Assembly (NCBI RefSeq): GCF_008801915.1
Contig: NZ_VZOV01000011.1
Location: 1-64,000 of the forward strand
Direction of reading: 5' to 3'
DNA: 64,000 bases
From: Cupriavidus gilardii
Lineage (GTDB): Bacteria > Pseudomonadota > Gammaproteobacteria > Burkholderiales > Burkholderiaceae
This document shows, piece after piece, positions 19,308-29,715 of this stretch. The stretch's first letter is position 1; every line of letters starts with the position of its first letter. The notes under the pieces are model-generated. The model did no database searches, was not told the DNA's origin, and saw only the letters and a program-made list of their open reading frames with translations. Made by a program: the position numbers and the translations under genes.

Positions 19308-20456
19308 ATGAATTTCAAGCGCGCCAGCCTGCTGGCCTTCGCCGCCGCCTGTCTGTGCGCCGGCGCCGCCCAGGCCCAGATCAAGATCGGGGTCACGGTA
19401 TCGGCGACCGGTCCGGCGGCTTCGCTCGGCATCCCGGAGAAGAACACCTTCACGCTGCTGCCCAAGGAGATTGCCGGCAAGAAGGTCGAATACATCGTGC
19501 TCGACGACGCCTCCGACAGCACCACCGCCGTCAAGAACACCCGCAAGCTGATCAGCGAAGACAAGGTCGACGCCGTGGTCGGCTCGACCGTGACGCCGAA
19601 CTCGCTGGCGATGGTCGACGTGGTCGCCGAGAGCGGCACGCCGATGATCACGATGGCGGCGTCCGCGCGCATCATCGAACCGATGGACGCCAAGCGCGCC
19701 TGGGTCTTCAAGACCCCGCAGAACGACTCGCACATGGCGACCGCCATCTTCGAGCACATGGGCAACAACAACGTGAAGACGGTGGCCTTCATCGGCTTCG
19801 CGGATGCCTACGGCGAGAGCTGGTCGCAGGAGTTCGCCAAGGTGGCGGACATCCGCAAGATCAAGGTGGTGGCCAACGAGCGCTTCGCCCGTACCGATAC
19901 CTCGGTCACCGGGCAGGTGCTGAAGATCATGGCCAGCAATCCCGACGCGGTGCTGATCGCCGGGTCGGGCACGCCGTCGGCGCTGCCTGCCAAGGCGCTG
20001 AAGGAGCGCGGCTACAAGGGCAAGATCTACCAGACCCACGGCGTTGCCAACCCCGACTTCCTGCGCGTCTGCGGCAAGGACTGCGAAGGCGCGCTGCTGC
20101 CGGCCGGCCCGCTGCTGGTGGCCGAACAGCTGCCCGACAGCAATCCGGTCAAGAAGCCGGCAATGACCTACAAGACCGCCTACGAGAAGGCCTTCGGCGG
20201 CCAGGTGTCGACCTTCGGCGGCCACGCCTGGGATGCCGGCCTGCTGCTCGAGCGCGCGATCCCGGTTGCGCTGAAGAAGGCGCAGCCCGGCACGCCGGAG
20301 TTCCGCAAGGCGCTGCGCGATGCGCTCGAGCAAACGAAGGAGCTGCCGGTCTCGCACGGCATCATGACGATGAGCCCGACCGATCATCTGGGCCTGGACC
20401 AGCGCTCGCGCGTGATGGTGCAGATCGTCGACGGCAAGTGGAAGCTGCAGAAGTAG
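19308..20456 (+). CDS. Periplasmic receptor of second Liv-type ABC transporter
   Basis: 382 residues. The signal peptide is cut after AQA near residue 23, then IKIGVTVSATGPAASLG opens a Peripla_BP_6 fold. DDASDSTTAVKNTRKLISEDKVDAVVGS is the classical ligand-lobe segment. Two cysteines (VCGKDCEG) could form a disulfide. An AAGGAG ribosome site precedes the ATG. It leads the cluster receptor-livH-livMG-livF, although a terminator lies directly downstream at 20485-20513. Receptor mRNA is therefore probably made in excess over the membrane components. Confidence 0.9.
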   Translation: MNFKRASLLAFAAACLCAGAAQAQIKIGVTVSATGPAASLGIPEKNTFTLLPKEIAGKKVEYIVLDDASDSTTAVKNTRKLISEDKVDAVVGSTVTPNSLAMVDVVAESGTPMITMAASARIIEPMDAKRAWVFKTPQNDSHMATAIFEHMGNNNVKTVAFIGFADAYGESWSQEFAKVADIRKIKVVANERFARTDTSVTGQVLKIMASNPDAVLIAGSGTPSALPAKALKERGYKGKIYQTHGVANPDFLRVCGKDCEGALLPAGPLLVAEQLPDSNPVKKPAMTYKTAYEKAFGGQVSTFGGHAWDAGLLLERAIPVALKKAQPGTPEFRKALRDALEQTKELPVSHGIMTMSPTDHLGLDQRSRVMVQIVDGKWKLQK

Positions 20457-20484
20457 GAACGCCTCCAGCTTCGCCGCGCGGCAG

Positions 20485-20513
20485 GGCGCATGGACGCACC
20501 ATGCGCCTTTTTT
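20485..20513 (+). terminator. Rho-independent terminator after the second liv receptor gene
   Basis: Perfect 9-bp stem GGCGCATGG/CCATGCGCC with a five-base loop and six T. It lies between the receptor gene and livH, so partial read-through or a separate promoter must feed the downstream genes. Confidence 0.88.
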
Positions 20514-20628
20514 GTTTTGGGGCCCCGGTGAAACGAAAGCGGGCGCTAGGGTTCGCGCGGATTTCCTCGAAGCGTAAGACCTTTACTATTTCGTAATTCG
20601 CTGCATCGCGGCAACCCCCGAGGAGATC

Positions 20629-21681
20629 ATGGACCTCTCGATTGCGGCCATCCTGGCACAGGACGGCATCACCTCCGGCGCGATCTACGCGCTGTTGGCG
20701 CTGGCCCTGGTGCTGGTGTTTTCGGTGACCCGCGTCATCTTCATCCCGCAAGGGGAGTTCGTCGCCTACGGCGCGCTGACGCTGGCGGTGATGCAGGCCG
20801 GCCACGCGCCGCAGACCTCGTGGCTGCTGGTGGCGATGGGCGTGCTGACCTTCGTCTACGAGGGCGCCACCGTGCTGCGCAGCGCCGAACTGCGCCGCAG
20901 CGCCGGACGCCGGCTCGCGGTGCTGGCCGGCAAGTACCTGGTCTTTCCGTTCGCGGTGCACTGGCTGACCCAGGCCTATGGCGCGCAGCCTTTGCCGATG
21001 CTGGCGCAGATCGCGCTGACGCTGCTGATCGTGGTGCCGATGGGTCCGATGCTGTATCGGATCGCCTACCAGCCGCTGGCCGAGGCCAGCACGCTGGTGC
21101 TGCTGATCGTCTCGGTCGGCGTGCACTTCGCGCTGGTCGGGCTGGGTCTGGTGATGTTCGGTGCCGAGGGGTCGCGCACCACCGCGTTCTCCGATGCGCG
21201 CTTCGACGTCGGCGCGCTGTCGGTGTCGGGCCAGAGCCTGTGGGTGATCGGCGTGTCCGGGCTGCTGATCGCCGGCCTGTACTTCTATTTCGACCGCACG
21301 CTGACCGGCAAGGCGCTGCGCGCCACCGCGGTCAACCGGCTGGGCGCGCGCCTGGTCGGCATCGGCACCACGCAGGCCGGCCGGCTGTCGTTCACGCTGG
21401 CGGCCGCGATGGGCGCGCTGTGCGGCATCCTGATCGCGCCGCTGACCACGGTCTACTACGAGTCCGGCTTCCTGATCGGCCTGAAGGGCTTCGTCGGCGC
21501 GATCGTCGGCGGACTGGTCAGCTATCCGGTGGCGGCCGCCGGCGCGTTGCTGGTCGGGCTGCTCGAATCCTATTCGTCCTTCTGGGCCAGTGCGTTCAAG
21601 GAGGTCATCGTGTTCACGCTGATCATTCCGGTGCTGCTGTGGCGCTCGCTGACCAGCAAACATGTGGAAGACGAGGAATGA
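20629..21681 (+). CDS. Liv-type ABC transporter permease (LivH-like), second cluster
   Basis: 350 residues. It starts with the LivH element DGITSGAIYALLALALVLVF and FIPQGEFVAYGALTLAV. An insertion (~residues 70-115) relative to the LivH at 15288 contains a charged loop RSAELRRSAGRRLAV. The coupling loop LTGKALRATAVNRLGARLVGI is present. GAGG lies upstream of the ATG. The TGA stop lies within the ATGATG start of the fused livM-livG gene, implying tight coupling. Confidence 0.9.
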   Translation: MDLSIAAILAQDGITSGAIYALLALALVLVFSVTRVIFIPQGEFVAYGALTLAVMQAGHAPQTSWLLVAMGVLTFVYEGATVLRSAELRRSAGRRLAVLAGKYLVFPFAVHWLTQAYGAQPLPMLAQIALTLLIVVPMGPMLYRIAYQPLAEASTLVLLIVSVGVHFALVGLGLVMFGAEGSRTTAFSDARFDVGALSVSGQSLWVIGVSGLLIAGLYFYFDRTLTGKALRATAVNRLGARLVGIGTTQAGRLSFTLAAAMGALCGILIAPLTTVYYESGFLIGLKGFVGAIVGGLVSYPVAAAGALLVGLLESYSSFWASAFKEVIVFTLIIPVLLWRSLTSKHVEDEE

Positions 21682-23561
21682 TGCAACGGCAAGCCACACG
21701 GACTACAGGGACGCAGCAGGCGTCCGACACGGCGGCGGCAACGCGGCCGATCCCGGCCCCGAGCGCGGTCTCCGGCAGCGCGACCCTGCGCAACCGGCTG
21801 CTCTTGATCGCGTTCGCGGCGGTGCTGGCGCTGCTGCCGGTACTGCCGACGCCGGAATTCTGGATCACGCTGGGCAACTACATCGGCCTGTACAGCATCG
21901 TCGCGATCGGGCTGGTGCTGCTGACCGGCGTCGGCGGCATGACTTCGTTCGGGCAGGCGGCCTTCGTTGGCCTGGGCGCCTACAGCACCGCCTACCTGAC
22001 CACGCAGTACGGACTGTCGCCATGGTTCGGGCTGCTGGTCGGGCTGGTGATCACGATGGCATCGGCCTATGTGATCGGCCTGATCACGATGCGGATGTCC
22101 GGGCATTACCTGCCGCTGGCGACGATTGCCTGGGGGCTGTCGCTGTTCTTCCTGTTCGGCAACCTCGAGTTCCTCGGCAAGTACGACGGCCTGAACGGCA
22201 TCCCGGTGTTGTCGCTGCTGGGCTTCGAGCTGCAGTCGGGCCGCTCGATGTTCTATCTGATCTGGGTCGTGGTGCTGCTCGCAGTGCTGGCGATGCAGAA
22301 CCTGCTGGACTCGCGTCCCGGCCGAGCGATCCGTGCGCTGAAGGGCGGCGGCGTGATGGCCGAGGCGATGGGCGTCAATACCGCGTGGATGAAGGTCGTG
22401 GTGTTCGTCGTCGCCGCGGTGCTGGCCTGCATCTCCGGCTTCCTGTACGCGCACCTGCAGCGCGCGGTGAACCCGACGCCGTTCGGCCTGAACTATGGCA
22501 TCGAGTACCTGTTCATGGCGGTGGTCGGCGGCGTCGGCCATGTCTGGGGCGCGGTGCTCGGCGCGGCGATCCTGACGATCCTGAAGGACCTGCTGCAGGG
22601 CGTGCTGCCCAAGCTGCTGGGCGCCAACGGCAACTTCGAGATCATCGTCTTCGGCGTGCTGCTGGTGCTGCTGCTGCAGCATGCGCGCGACGGGCTCTGG
22701 CCGTTCCTGCGCAAGGCGTGGCCCAGCGGGCCGCCGGTGCGCGCGCCCGAGCAGGCCGCCGCGCTGCCGGTACGGCAGAAGCCGCAGGCCGGCGAACTGA
22801 TTCTCGACGTGCGCGCCGCGCGCAAGGAGTTCGGCGGGCTGGTGGCGGTCAACGATGTCAGCTTCCAGGTGCGCGCCGGCGAGATCGTCGGGCTGATCGG
22901 GCCCAATGGCGCCGGCAAGTCGACCACCTTCAATCTGGTCACCGGCGTGCTGCCGCTGACCCGCGGCGAGGTGCGGTATCGCGGCGAGGCCATCACCAAC
23001 CTGCCGTCGCGCGAGATCGTCAAGCGCGGCATCGGCCGGACCTTCCAGCACGTCCATCTGCTGCCGACGATGACGGTGCTGGAGAACGTCGCGATCGGCG
23101 CGCATCTGCGCGGCGATTACCGTCCCCAGGGCGGCGTGTCGGCGGCGATCCTGCGCATGAACCGCGGCGAGGAAGCCAAGCTGCTGTTCGAGGCCCGGCG
23201 CCAGCTCGAGCGCGTGGGGCTGGCCGACTGCATGTACATGGAGGCCGGCAGCCTGGCGCTGGGCCAGCAGCGCATCCTGGAGATCGCTCGCGCGCTGTGC
23301 TGCGATCCCGCGCTGCTGCTGCTCGACGAGCCGGCCGCCGGCCTGCGCTACAAGGAGAAGCAGGCGCTGGCCGACCTGCTGCGCAAGCTCAAGGGCGAGG
23401 GCATGAGCGTGCTGCTGGTCGAGCATGACATGGACTTCGTGATGAACCTGACCGACCGGCTGGTGGTGATGGAGTTCGGCACGCGCATCGCCGAGGGTGT
23501 GCCCGAGGAAGTGCAGAAGAACCCCGCGGTGCTCGAGGCCTATCTGGGCGGCGTGGAATAA
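21678..23561 (+). CDS. Fused LivM permease-LivG ATPase
   Basis: 627 residues in one uninterrupted frame. Residues ~35-345 are a LivM permease (TGVGGMTSFGQAAFVGLGAYS; coupling loop SRPGRAIRALKGGGVMAEAMGVN). A ~30-residue Pro/Gln-rich linker follows. Residues ~372-627 are a LivG ATPase with Walker A GPNGAGKST (from G408), signature LALGQQRILEIARAL, Walker B LLLLDEPAAG and VEHDMD. The membrane and nucleotide-binding halves are thus one polypeptide. Start 21678 or 21681 (ATGATG) cannot be separated. LivF follows 27 bases downstream. Confidence 0.92.
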   Translation: MMQRQATRTTGTQQASDTAAATRPIPAPSAVSGSATLRNRLLLIAFAAVLALLPVLPTPEFWITLGNYIGLYSIVAIGLVLLTGVGGMTSFGQAAFVGLGAYSTAYLTTQYGLSPWFGLLVGLVITMASAYVIGLITMRMSGHYLPLATIAWGLSLFFLFGNLEFLGKYDGLNGIPVLSLLGFELQSGRSMFYLIWVVVLLAVLAMQNLLDSRPGRAIRALKGGGVMAEAMGVNTAWMKVVVFVVAAVLACISGFLYAHLQRAVNPTPFGLNYGIEYLFMAVVGGVGHVWGAVLGAAILTILKDLLQGVLPKLLGANGNFEIIVFGVLLVLLLQHARDGLWPFLRKAWPSGPPVRAPEQAAALPVRQKPQAGELILDVRAARKEFGGLVAVNDVSFQVRAGEIVGLIGPNGAGKSTTFNLVTGVLPLTRGEVRYRGEAITNLPSREIVKRGIGRTFQHVHLLPTMTVLENVAIGAHLRGDYRPQGGVSAAILRMNRGEEAKLLFEARRQLERVGLADCMYMEAGSLALGQQRILEIARALCCDPALLLLDEPAAGLRYKEKQALADLLRKLKGEGMSVLLVEHDMDFVMNLTDRLVVMEFGTRIAEGVPEEVQKNPAVLEAYLGGVE

Positions 23562-23588
23562 GGATCAGCAAGGATTCAGGAGCGAGCG

Positions 23589-24332
23589 GTGAGCGTGATT
23601 CTCGAAGTCAACGACCTGCATGTCCGCTACGGCAAGGTCGAGGCGGTACACGGGGCCAGCCTGTCGGTCGAGGCCGGCAAGATCGTCACGGTGATCGGCC
23701 CCAATGGCGCGGGCAAGTCCACGATGCTGAACGCGATCATGGGGGCGCTGCCGCCGACCGGCTCGGCCAGCGGCACGGTGTCCTATCTGGGCCATGACAT
23801 GGCGGGCATTCCGGTCGAGGGCCGGGTCGCGCGCGGCATGTGCCTGGTGCCGGAGAAGCGCGAGCTGTTCGGCTCGATGAGCGTCGAGGACAACCTGCGG
23901 CTCGGCGCCTTCCGCCGCAAGCGCGCCGGCGAGAAGAACTTCCTGGACCAGATGGACGTCGTCTACGCGCTGTTCCCGCGGCTGCGCGAGCGCGCACGGC
24001 AGGATGCCGGCACGCTGTCGGGTGGCGAGCGCCAGATGCTGGCGGTGGGCCGTGCGCTGATGGCCAAGCCCGGACTGCTGATGCTGGACGAACCCAGCCT
24101 TGGCCTGGCGCCGCTGATCGTCAAGGAGATCTTCCACATCATCAACGACCTGCGCCGTACCGGCGTGGCGACGCTGCTGATTGAGCAGAACGCGCGCGCC
24201 GCATTGCAGGTGGCCGACTACGGCTATGTGATCGAGACCGGAGAGATCGCGATGGCGGGGCCGGCCGACGAGCTGGCCGCGGATCCGCGCGTCATCGAGA
24301 CCTATCTGGGGTTGGCGAAGAAGGCGGCTTGA
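23589..24332 (+). CDS. Liv-type ABC transporter, ATP-binding protein (LivF-like), second cluster
   Basis: 247 residues. Walker A GPNGAGKST is canonical; also seen are PEKRELFGSMSVEDNL, signature LSGGERQMLAVGRALM, Walker B LLMLDEPSLGLAP and IEQNARAAL. It pairs with the LivG half of the preceding fusion protein. The GTG start is supported by AGGAG six bases upstream; a second GTG two codons later is possible. A hairpin with a TTCG loop lies downstream at 24380. Confidence 0.92.
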   Translation: MSVILEVNDLHVRYGKVEAVHGASLSVEAGKIVTVIGPNGAGKSTMLNAIMGALPPTGSASGTVSYLGHDMAGIPVEGRVARGMCLVPEKRELFGSMSVEDNLRLGAFRRKRAGEKNFLDQMDVVYALFPRLRERARQDAGTLSGGERQMLAVGRALMAKPGLLMLDEPSLGLAPLIVKEIFHIINDLRRTGVATLLIEQNARAALQVADYGYVIETGEIAMAGPADELAADPRVIETYLGLAKKAA

Positions 24333-24379
24333 GCGCGCCAGGCTGGCGTTGCCCGAGCCTGCATCCGGCGGATGAATAG

Positions 24380-24405
24380 CGGCGCGCTTCGGTGCGCCGT
24401 TGTCA
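24380..24405 (+). terminator. Possible terminator after the second liv cluster
   Basis: Eight-bp stem CGGCGCGC/GTGCGCCG closed by a TTCG tetraloop, followed by the T-rich TTGTCATTT. The T tract is interrupted, so it is only moderately convincing. It lies between livF and the convergent LysR gene. Confidence 0.5.
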
Positions 24406-24474
24406 TTTGTCGCGCTTATGTATTCGCGGTGAAGATTATCGGGATTGATGTTTCGATGTTTGGATGATCGATCT

Positions 24475-25419
24475 TCATCCATCCGATGAATCATTGTCCC
24501 GGGAGCGGACCACATCCGGATCCTGCGCGGCGGTTTCCAGCAGCCACTGCCGGAAGCGGTTCAGCGCCGGATGGTCGCGCCGCTCCCGCGGCGCGCACAG
24601 GAAATAACCGCGCGTCAGCCGGATCGGCAGGTCGAACGGCGCCACCACCCGGCCGGCCGCGACCTCGTCGCGTACCAGGCAGCGCTGCAGCACCGCGATG
24701 CCGATATCGGCCTTGACCGCCTGCACCAGGATCGAGACCTGGTCGAATCCCGTAGCCAGCGTGGGCGCAGCGTCGGGTACGCCCGCCGCAAGAAACCAGT
24801 GCTGCCAGTTGGCCGGCGCGCCGGTGTGAAAGAGCAAGGGCTCCTGCAGCAGATCCGCCGGCGTTCGCCATTGACCGGCTTCGCGCCGCAGCTGCGCGCG
24901 CTCCGGATGGCAGACCGGCACCATCTCGCTGCCGATCACATAGTCGACCTGCAGGTTGGGCCAGCTGGCGGCGGTGCCTGCCAGCAGCGCCGCATCGGGC
25001 GCCGGCCCGGAGAAATCCTCGTCGCGCCGGTACGGCACGAAGTCCAGCCGGATGTCGGGATGGCGCCGATGGAAGTCCGGCAGCCGCGGCACCAGCCAGA
25101 CGCTGGCCAGCGTGGGCAGGGCGGACAGCGTCAGATGGTGCTGGCGGTCGCCGGCCAGCAGCGCCGCGCTGGCCGATTCGATTGCCGCCAGCGGTCCCGA
25201 CACCGCTTCAAGAAAGCCGCGGCCGGCTGCGGTCAGCACCAGCCGGTGCGCGTTGCGCTGGACCAGCGGCTGGCCGAAGTGTGCCTCCAGCCTGGCGATG
25301 GCCCGGCTGATCGCGCCCTGCGTCACGCACAGCTCCTGCGCGGCGCGCGTGAAGCTGCCAAGCCGCGCCGCAGTGGCGAAGGCGTGCAGCTCGGACATCG
25401 ACGGCGATCGCAGGCGCAT
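24475..25419 (-). CDS. LysR-family transcriptional regulator (GcvA-like subgroup)
   Basis: 314 residues. The N-terminal winged helix-turn-helix (SMSELHAFATAARLGSFTRAAQEL, then VTQGAISRAIARLE) is followed by a periplasmic-binding-like effector domain with TLSALPTLASVWLVPRLPDFHRRHPDI. The ATG at 25419 is chosen because GGAGAAGG lies four bases upstream; an upstream in-frame start at 25464 has no such support. It is divergent from the Bug receptor gene at 25613, a typical arrangement in Burkholderiales, so it probably controls that operon. The effector is unknown. Confidence 0.88.
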   Translation of the reverse strand: MRLRSPSMSELHAFATAARLGSFTRAAQELCVTQGAISRAIARLEAHFGQPLVQRNAHRLVLTAAGRGFLEAVSGPLAAIESASAALLAGDRQHHLTLSALPTLASVWLVPRLPDFHRRHPDIRLDFVPYRRDEDFSGPAPDAALLAGTAASWPNLQVDYVIGSEMVPVCHPERAQLRREAGQWRTPADLLQEPLLFHTGAPANWQHWFLAAGVPDAAPTLATGFDQVSILVQAVKADIGIAVLQRCLVRDEVAAGRVVAPFDLPIRLTRGYFLCAPRERRDHPALNRFRQWLLETAAQDPDVVRSRDNDSSDG

Positions 25420-25612
25420 GCGGCCTTCTCCGCTCACGGGCACGCATCTGCGGTGCCGTGACAATGAACTTTGGTAATGGAAGCGTGCAATATAGTCGTT
25501 TGTGCACGCTCGGTAAACTGGCCGACACTTGACGCGTCGCGGGGCATCGTTGGCCCCTCAATCGGCCCTGTCCGCCACATAAACACAAGGCAATTCCAAG
25601 GAGAACATCGCC

Positions 25613-26617
25613 ATGAATCGAGCCGTGACGACGCGTCGTCGCTTTGTGCTGTCCACCGTCACCACCGCCATCGCCGCCGCCGTGCTGCTGCCCGCGGCGG
25701 CCGCCGCCGCGCCGGCCAACTATCCCAGCCGCCCGATCCGCCTGATCGTGCCGTTTGCCGCCGGCGGCTCCACCGATCTGTCGGCGCGCCTGGTCGCCGA
25801 GTACGCCGGCCGGGAGCTCGGCCAGTCGATCGTGGTCGAGAACAAGGGCGGGGCAGGGGGCTCGCTCGGCATGGGCGAGGTCGCCCGTTCGGCACCGGAC
25901 GGCTACACGATCGGAATGGCCACGGTCAGCACGCACGGGTCGAACCCCGCCGTCTATCCGAAGCTGAGCTACGACCCGATCAAGGACTTCGTGCCCGTCA
26001 CCAATGTCGTGGCGATCCCCAGCGTATTCGCGGTCCATCCGAGCGTGCCGGCCAAGACCATGAAGGAGTTCATCGCGCTGGCCAAGGCCAACCCGGGCAA
26101 GTACAGCTTCGCCTCGCCGGGCGCCGGCTCGCTGGGCCATGTGAATATCGAGAACTTCATGATGCTGTCGGGTATCGATCTGCTGCATGTGCCGTACAAG
26201 GGCGCAGGCCTGGCGCTGAACGATGCGGTCGCCGGGCAGGTCAACGCGATCACCGACAACCTGTCGTCGACGCTGCCGCACGTCAAGGGCGGCCGACTGC
26301 GCGCGCTGGCCGTGCTGGGTGCGGGCCGCTCGGCCCAGCTGCCGGACGTGCCGACCTACGCCGAGCTCGGCTTCAAGGACATGGGCGAGGGCGGCTGGTT
26401 CGGCATCGTCGCACCGGCGGGCACGCCGGCTCCCGTGGTGGCCAAGCTGAACGCCGCAATCCACAAGGCGATCCAGAACCCGGACTTCAAGCGCAAGGTC
26501 GAGGAATCCGGCGGCACGCTGGTACCGACCACGCCCGAGCAGTTCAAGGCCCAGATCGAGCAGGCGATGGCCCGCTACGCGCGCGTGGCCAAGGCCGCCA
26601 AGATCGAGCTGAACTGA
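25613..26617 (+). CDS. Tripartite tricarboxylate transporter substrate-binding protein (Bug/TctC family)
   Basis: 334 residues. An N-terminal signal with a TRRRFV stretch (possibly Tat-like) is cut near AAAAAP. The mature start YPSRPIRLIVPFAAGGSTD and VVENKGGAGGSLGMGEVARSAPDGYT are the Bug family signature, as is the PYKGAG loop. These receptors bind carboxylates or amino acids in the periplasm. No TctA/TctB permease genes are adjacent, which is common for Bug proteins. The stop overlaps the start of the amidohydrolase gene (TGATG), so a related substrate is likely. Confidence 0.92.
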   Translation: MNRAVTTRRRFVLSTVTTAIAAAVLLPAAAAAAPANYPSRPIRLIVPFAAGGSTDLSARLVAEYAGRELGQSIVVENKGGAGGSLGMGEVARSAPDGYTIGMATVSTHGSNPAVYPKLSYDPIKDFVPVTNVVAIPSVFAVHPSVPAKTMKEFIALAKANPGKYSFASPGAGSLGHVNIENFMMLSGIDLLHVPYKGAGLALNDAVAGQVNAITDNLSSTLPHVKGGRLRALAVLGAGRSAQLPDVPTYAELGFKDMGEGGWFGIVAPAGTPAPVVAKLNAAIHKAIQNPDFKRKVEESGGTLVPTTPEQFKAQIEQAMARYARVAKAAKIELN

Positions 26618-27471
26618 TGGCAGCGGCGTTCGAACCCATCGTCTGCCGCCTGCCCGAGGGCGAACCGCTGCCGCTGGTCTGCGATTCGCCTCACAGCGGC
26701 ACGCGCTATCCGGAAGACTTCGGTGCCGCCGTGCCGATGGCACGGCTGCGCGAAGGGGAGGATACCCACGTCGACGCGTTGTGGGAGGCGGTACCGGCGG
26801 TCGGCGGCACGCTGATCGCCGCGAATTTCCCGCGCGTCTATATCGACCCGAACCGGATGCCGGATGACCTCGACCCGGCACTGCTGGACGCGCCGTGGCC
26901 CGAGCCGCTGGCCCCGGGAGAGAAGACGCGGCTGGGCTTCGGCCTGGTATGGCGCAACATCGACGCCGATACGCCGATCTACGCGCGCAAGCTCGGCGTG
27001 GCGGAGGTGCGCAACCGGATCGAGCACTACTACCGGCCGTACCATGCGGCGCTCGCGGAAGCGGTGGATGCGACTTACCGCCGCTTCGGCGCGGTCTGGC
27101 ATCTGAACCTGCACTCGATGCCGAACAATGCCTATGAGCGGCTGAAGAAGGTCAGCCCGCATCCGTTGGCGGACTTCGTGCTGGGCGACCGCGATGGCAC
27201 GACCTGCGATCCGGAGTTTGTCGGGCTGATCGAGTCGGGCCTGCGCGACATGGGCTATACCGTGGCTCGCAATGATCCGTACAAGGGCGTGCAGCTGATC
27301 GCGCAGATCGGCAGGCCGGCGGAGCGCCGCCACAGCCTGCAGATCGAGATCCGCCGTCCGCTGTACATGGACGAGCGCACCCGGGAACGCAATGCCAACT
27401 TCGGCACGGTGCAGCGGGATATGGGGCGGTTGTTGGAGCGGGTCGCAGACTATTTGCGGCGGCAGCGATAA
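26617..27471 (+). CDS. N-formylglutamate amidohydrolase family protein
   Basis: 284 residues. It shows CDSPHSGTRYPEDF near the N-terminus, EGEDTHVDALWEAVP, NFPRVYIDPNR and NLHSMP, all typical of the zinc-dependent FGase (HutG-type) family. Known activity is hydrolysis of N-formylglutamate to glutamate and formate at the end of one histidine pathway. No other hut genes are near. Its coupling to a Bug receptor suggests that an imported N-acylated amino acid may be the real substrate; that is inference. A terminator follows at 27525. Confidence 0.88.
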   Translation: MAAAFEPIVCRLPEGEPLPLVCDSPHSGTRYPEDFGAAVPMARLREGEDTHVDALWEAVPAVGGTLIAANFPRVYIDPNRMPDDLDPALLDAPWPEPLAPGEKTRLGFGLVWRNIDADTPIYARKLGVAEVRNRIEHYYRPYHAALAEAVDATYRRFGAVWHLNLHSMPNNAYERLKKVSPHPLADFVLGDRDGTTCDPEFVGLIESGLRDMGYTVARNDPYKGVQLIAQIGRPAERRHSLQIEIRRPLYMDERTRERNANFGTVQRDMGRLLERVADYLRRQR

Positions 27472-27524
27472 GTCCTCGGAGCCCGGGATGGGTCTGTGGC
27501 GTCGCATCGCCGCGGAGACGGTAA

Positions 27525-27553
27525 AAGGCTGGGCCGGTGGCCCGGCCTTTTTT
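27525..27553 (+). terminator. Rho-independent terminator upstream of the parS cluster
   Basis: Eleven-bp stem AAGGCTGGGCC/GGCCCGGCCTT (one G-T pair) with a GGT loop and six T. The last T is also the first base of the first parS site. It ends the Bug-amidohydrolase transcript. Confidence 0.9.
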
Positions 27554-27568
27554 GTTTCACGTGGAACA
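27553..27568 (+). promoter_or_regulatory. parS: parS site 1 (one mismatch)
   Basis: TGTTTCACGTGGAACA differs from the consensus TGTTTCACGTGAAACA at one base. It is a ParB-binding centromere site, the first of four in 133 bp upstream of mnmG. Confidence 0.88.
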
Positions 27569-27591
27569 CCCTGGCGGAAGCGGCTGTCCCA

Positions 27592-27607
27592 TGTTTCACG
27601 TGAAACA
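27592..27607 (+). promoter_or_regulatory. parS: parS site 2 (perfect)
   Basis: TGTTTCACGTGAAACA, an exact match to the 16-bp ParB/Spo0J palindrome. Confidence 0.96.
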
Positions 27608-27634
27608 GGCGGTGACGGGATATGACTTATGCCT

Positions 27635-27650
27635 TGTTTCACGTGAAACA
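27635..27650 (+). promoter_or_regulatory. parS: parS site 3 (perfect)
   Basis: TGTTTCACGTGAAACA, an exact match, 43 bases after the start of site 2. Confidence 0.96.
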
Positions 27651-27669
27651 CGCCCTCGCGGAAGCACAA

Positions 27670-27685
27670 TGTTTCACGTGGAACG
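27670..27685 (+). promoter_or_regulatory. parS: parS site 4 (two mismatches)
   Basis: TGTTTCACGTGGAACG keeps the left half perfectly and has two changes in the right half. It is probably a weaker ParB site. The remaining bases up to mnmG at 27772 hold only its leader and the GGAGGAGG ribosome site. Confidence 0.75.
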
Positions 27686-27771
27686 GGCGTGTGTCCGGAA
27701 TGCCCCAATGAATGCCGGTATAATTCGGCATCCCGTTTTTCCCTCTCCAGCCTCCCGGAGGAGGTGCCCCC

Positions 27772-29715
<1,944 letters not shown>

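Noticed and set aside
21678..23561. LivM-LivG junction as a frameshift or missing stop
   Set aside because: The linker is in frame, Pro/Gln-rich and free of stops, both halves are complete, and the next gene has its own ribosome site. A genuine fusion is the simpler reading.
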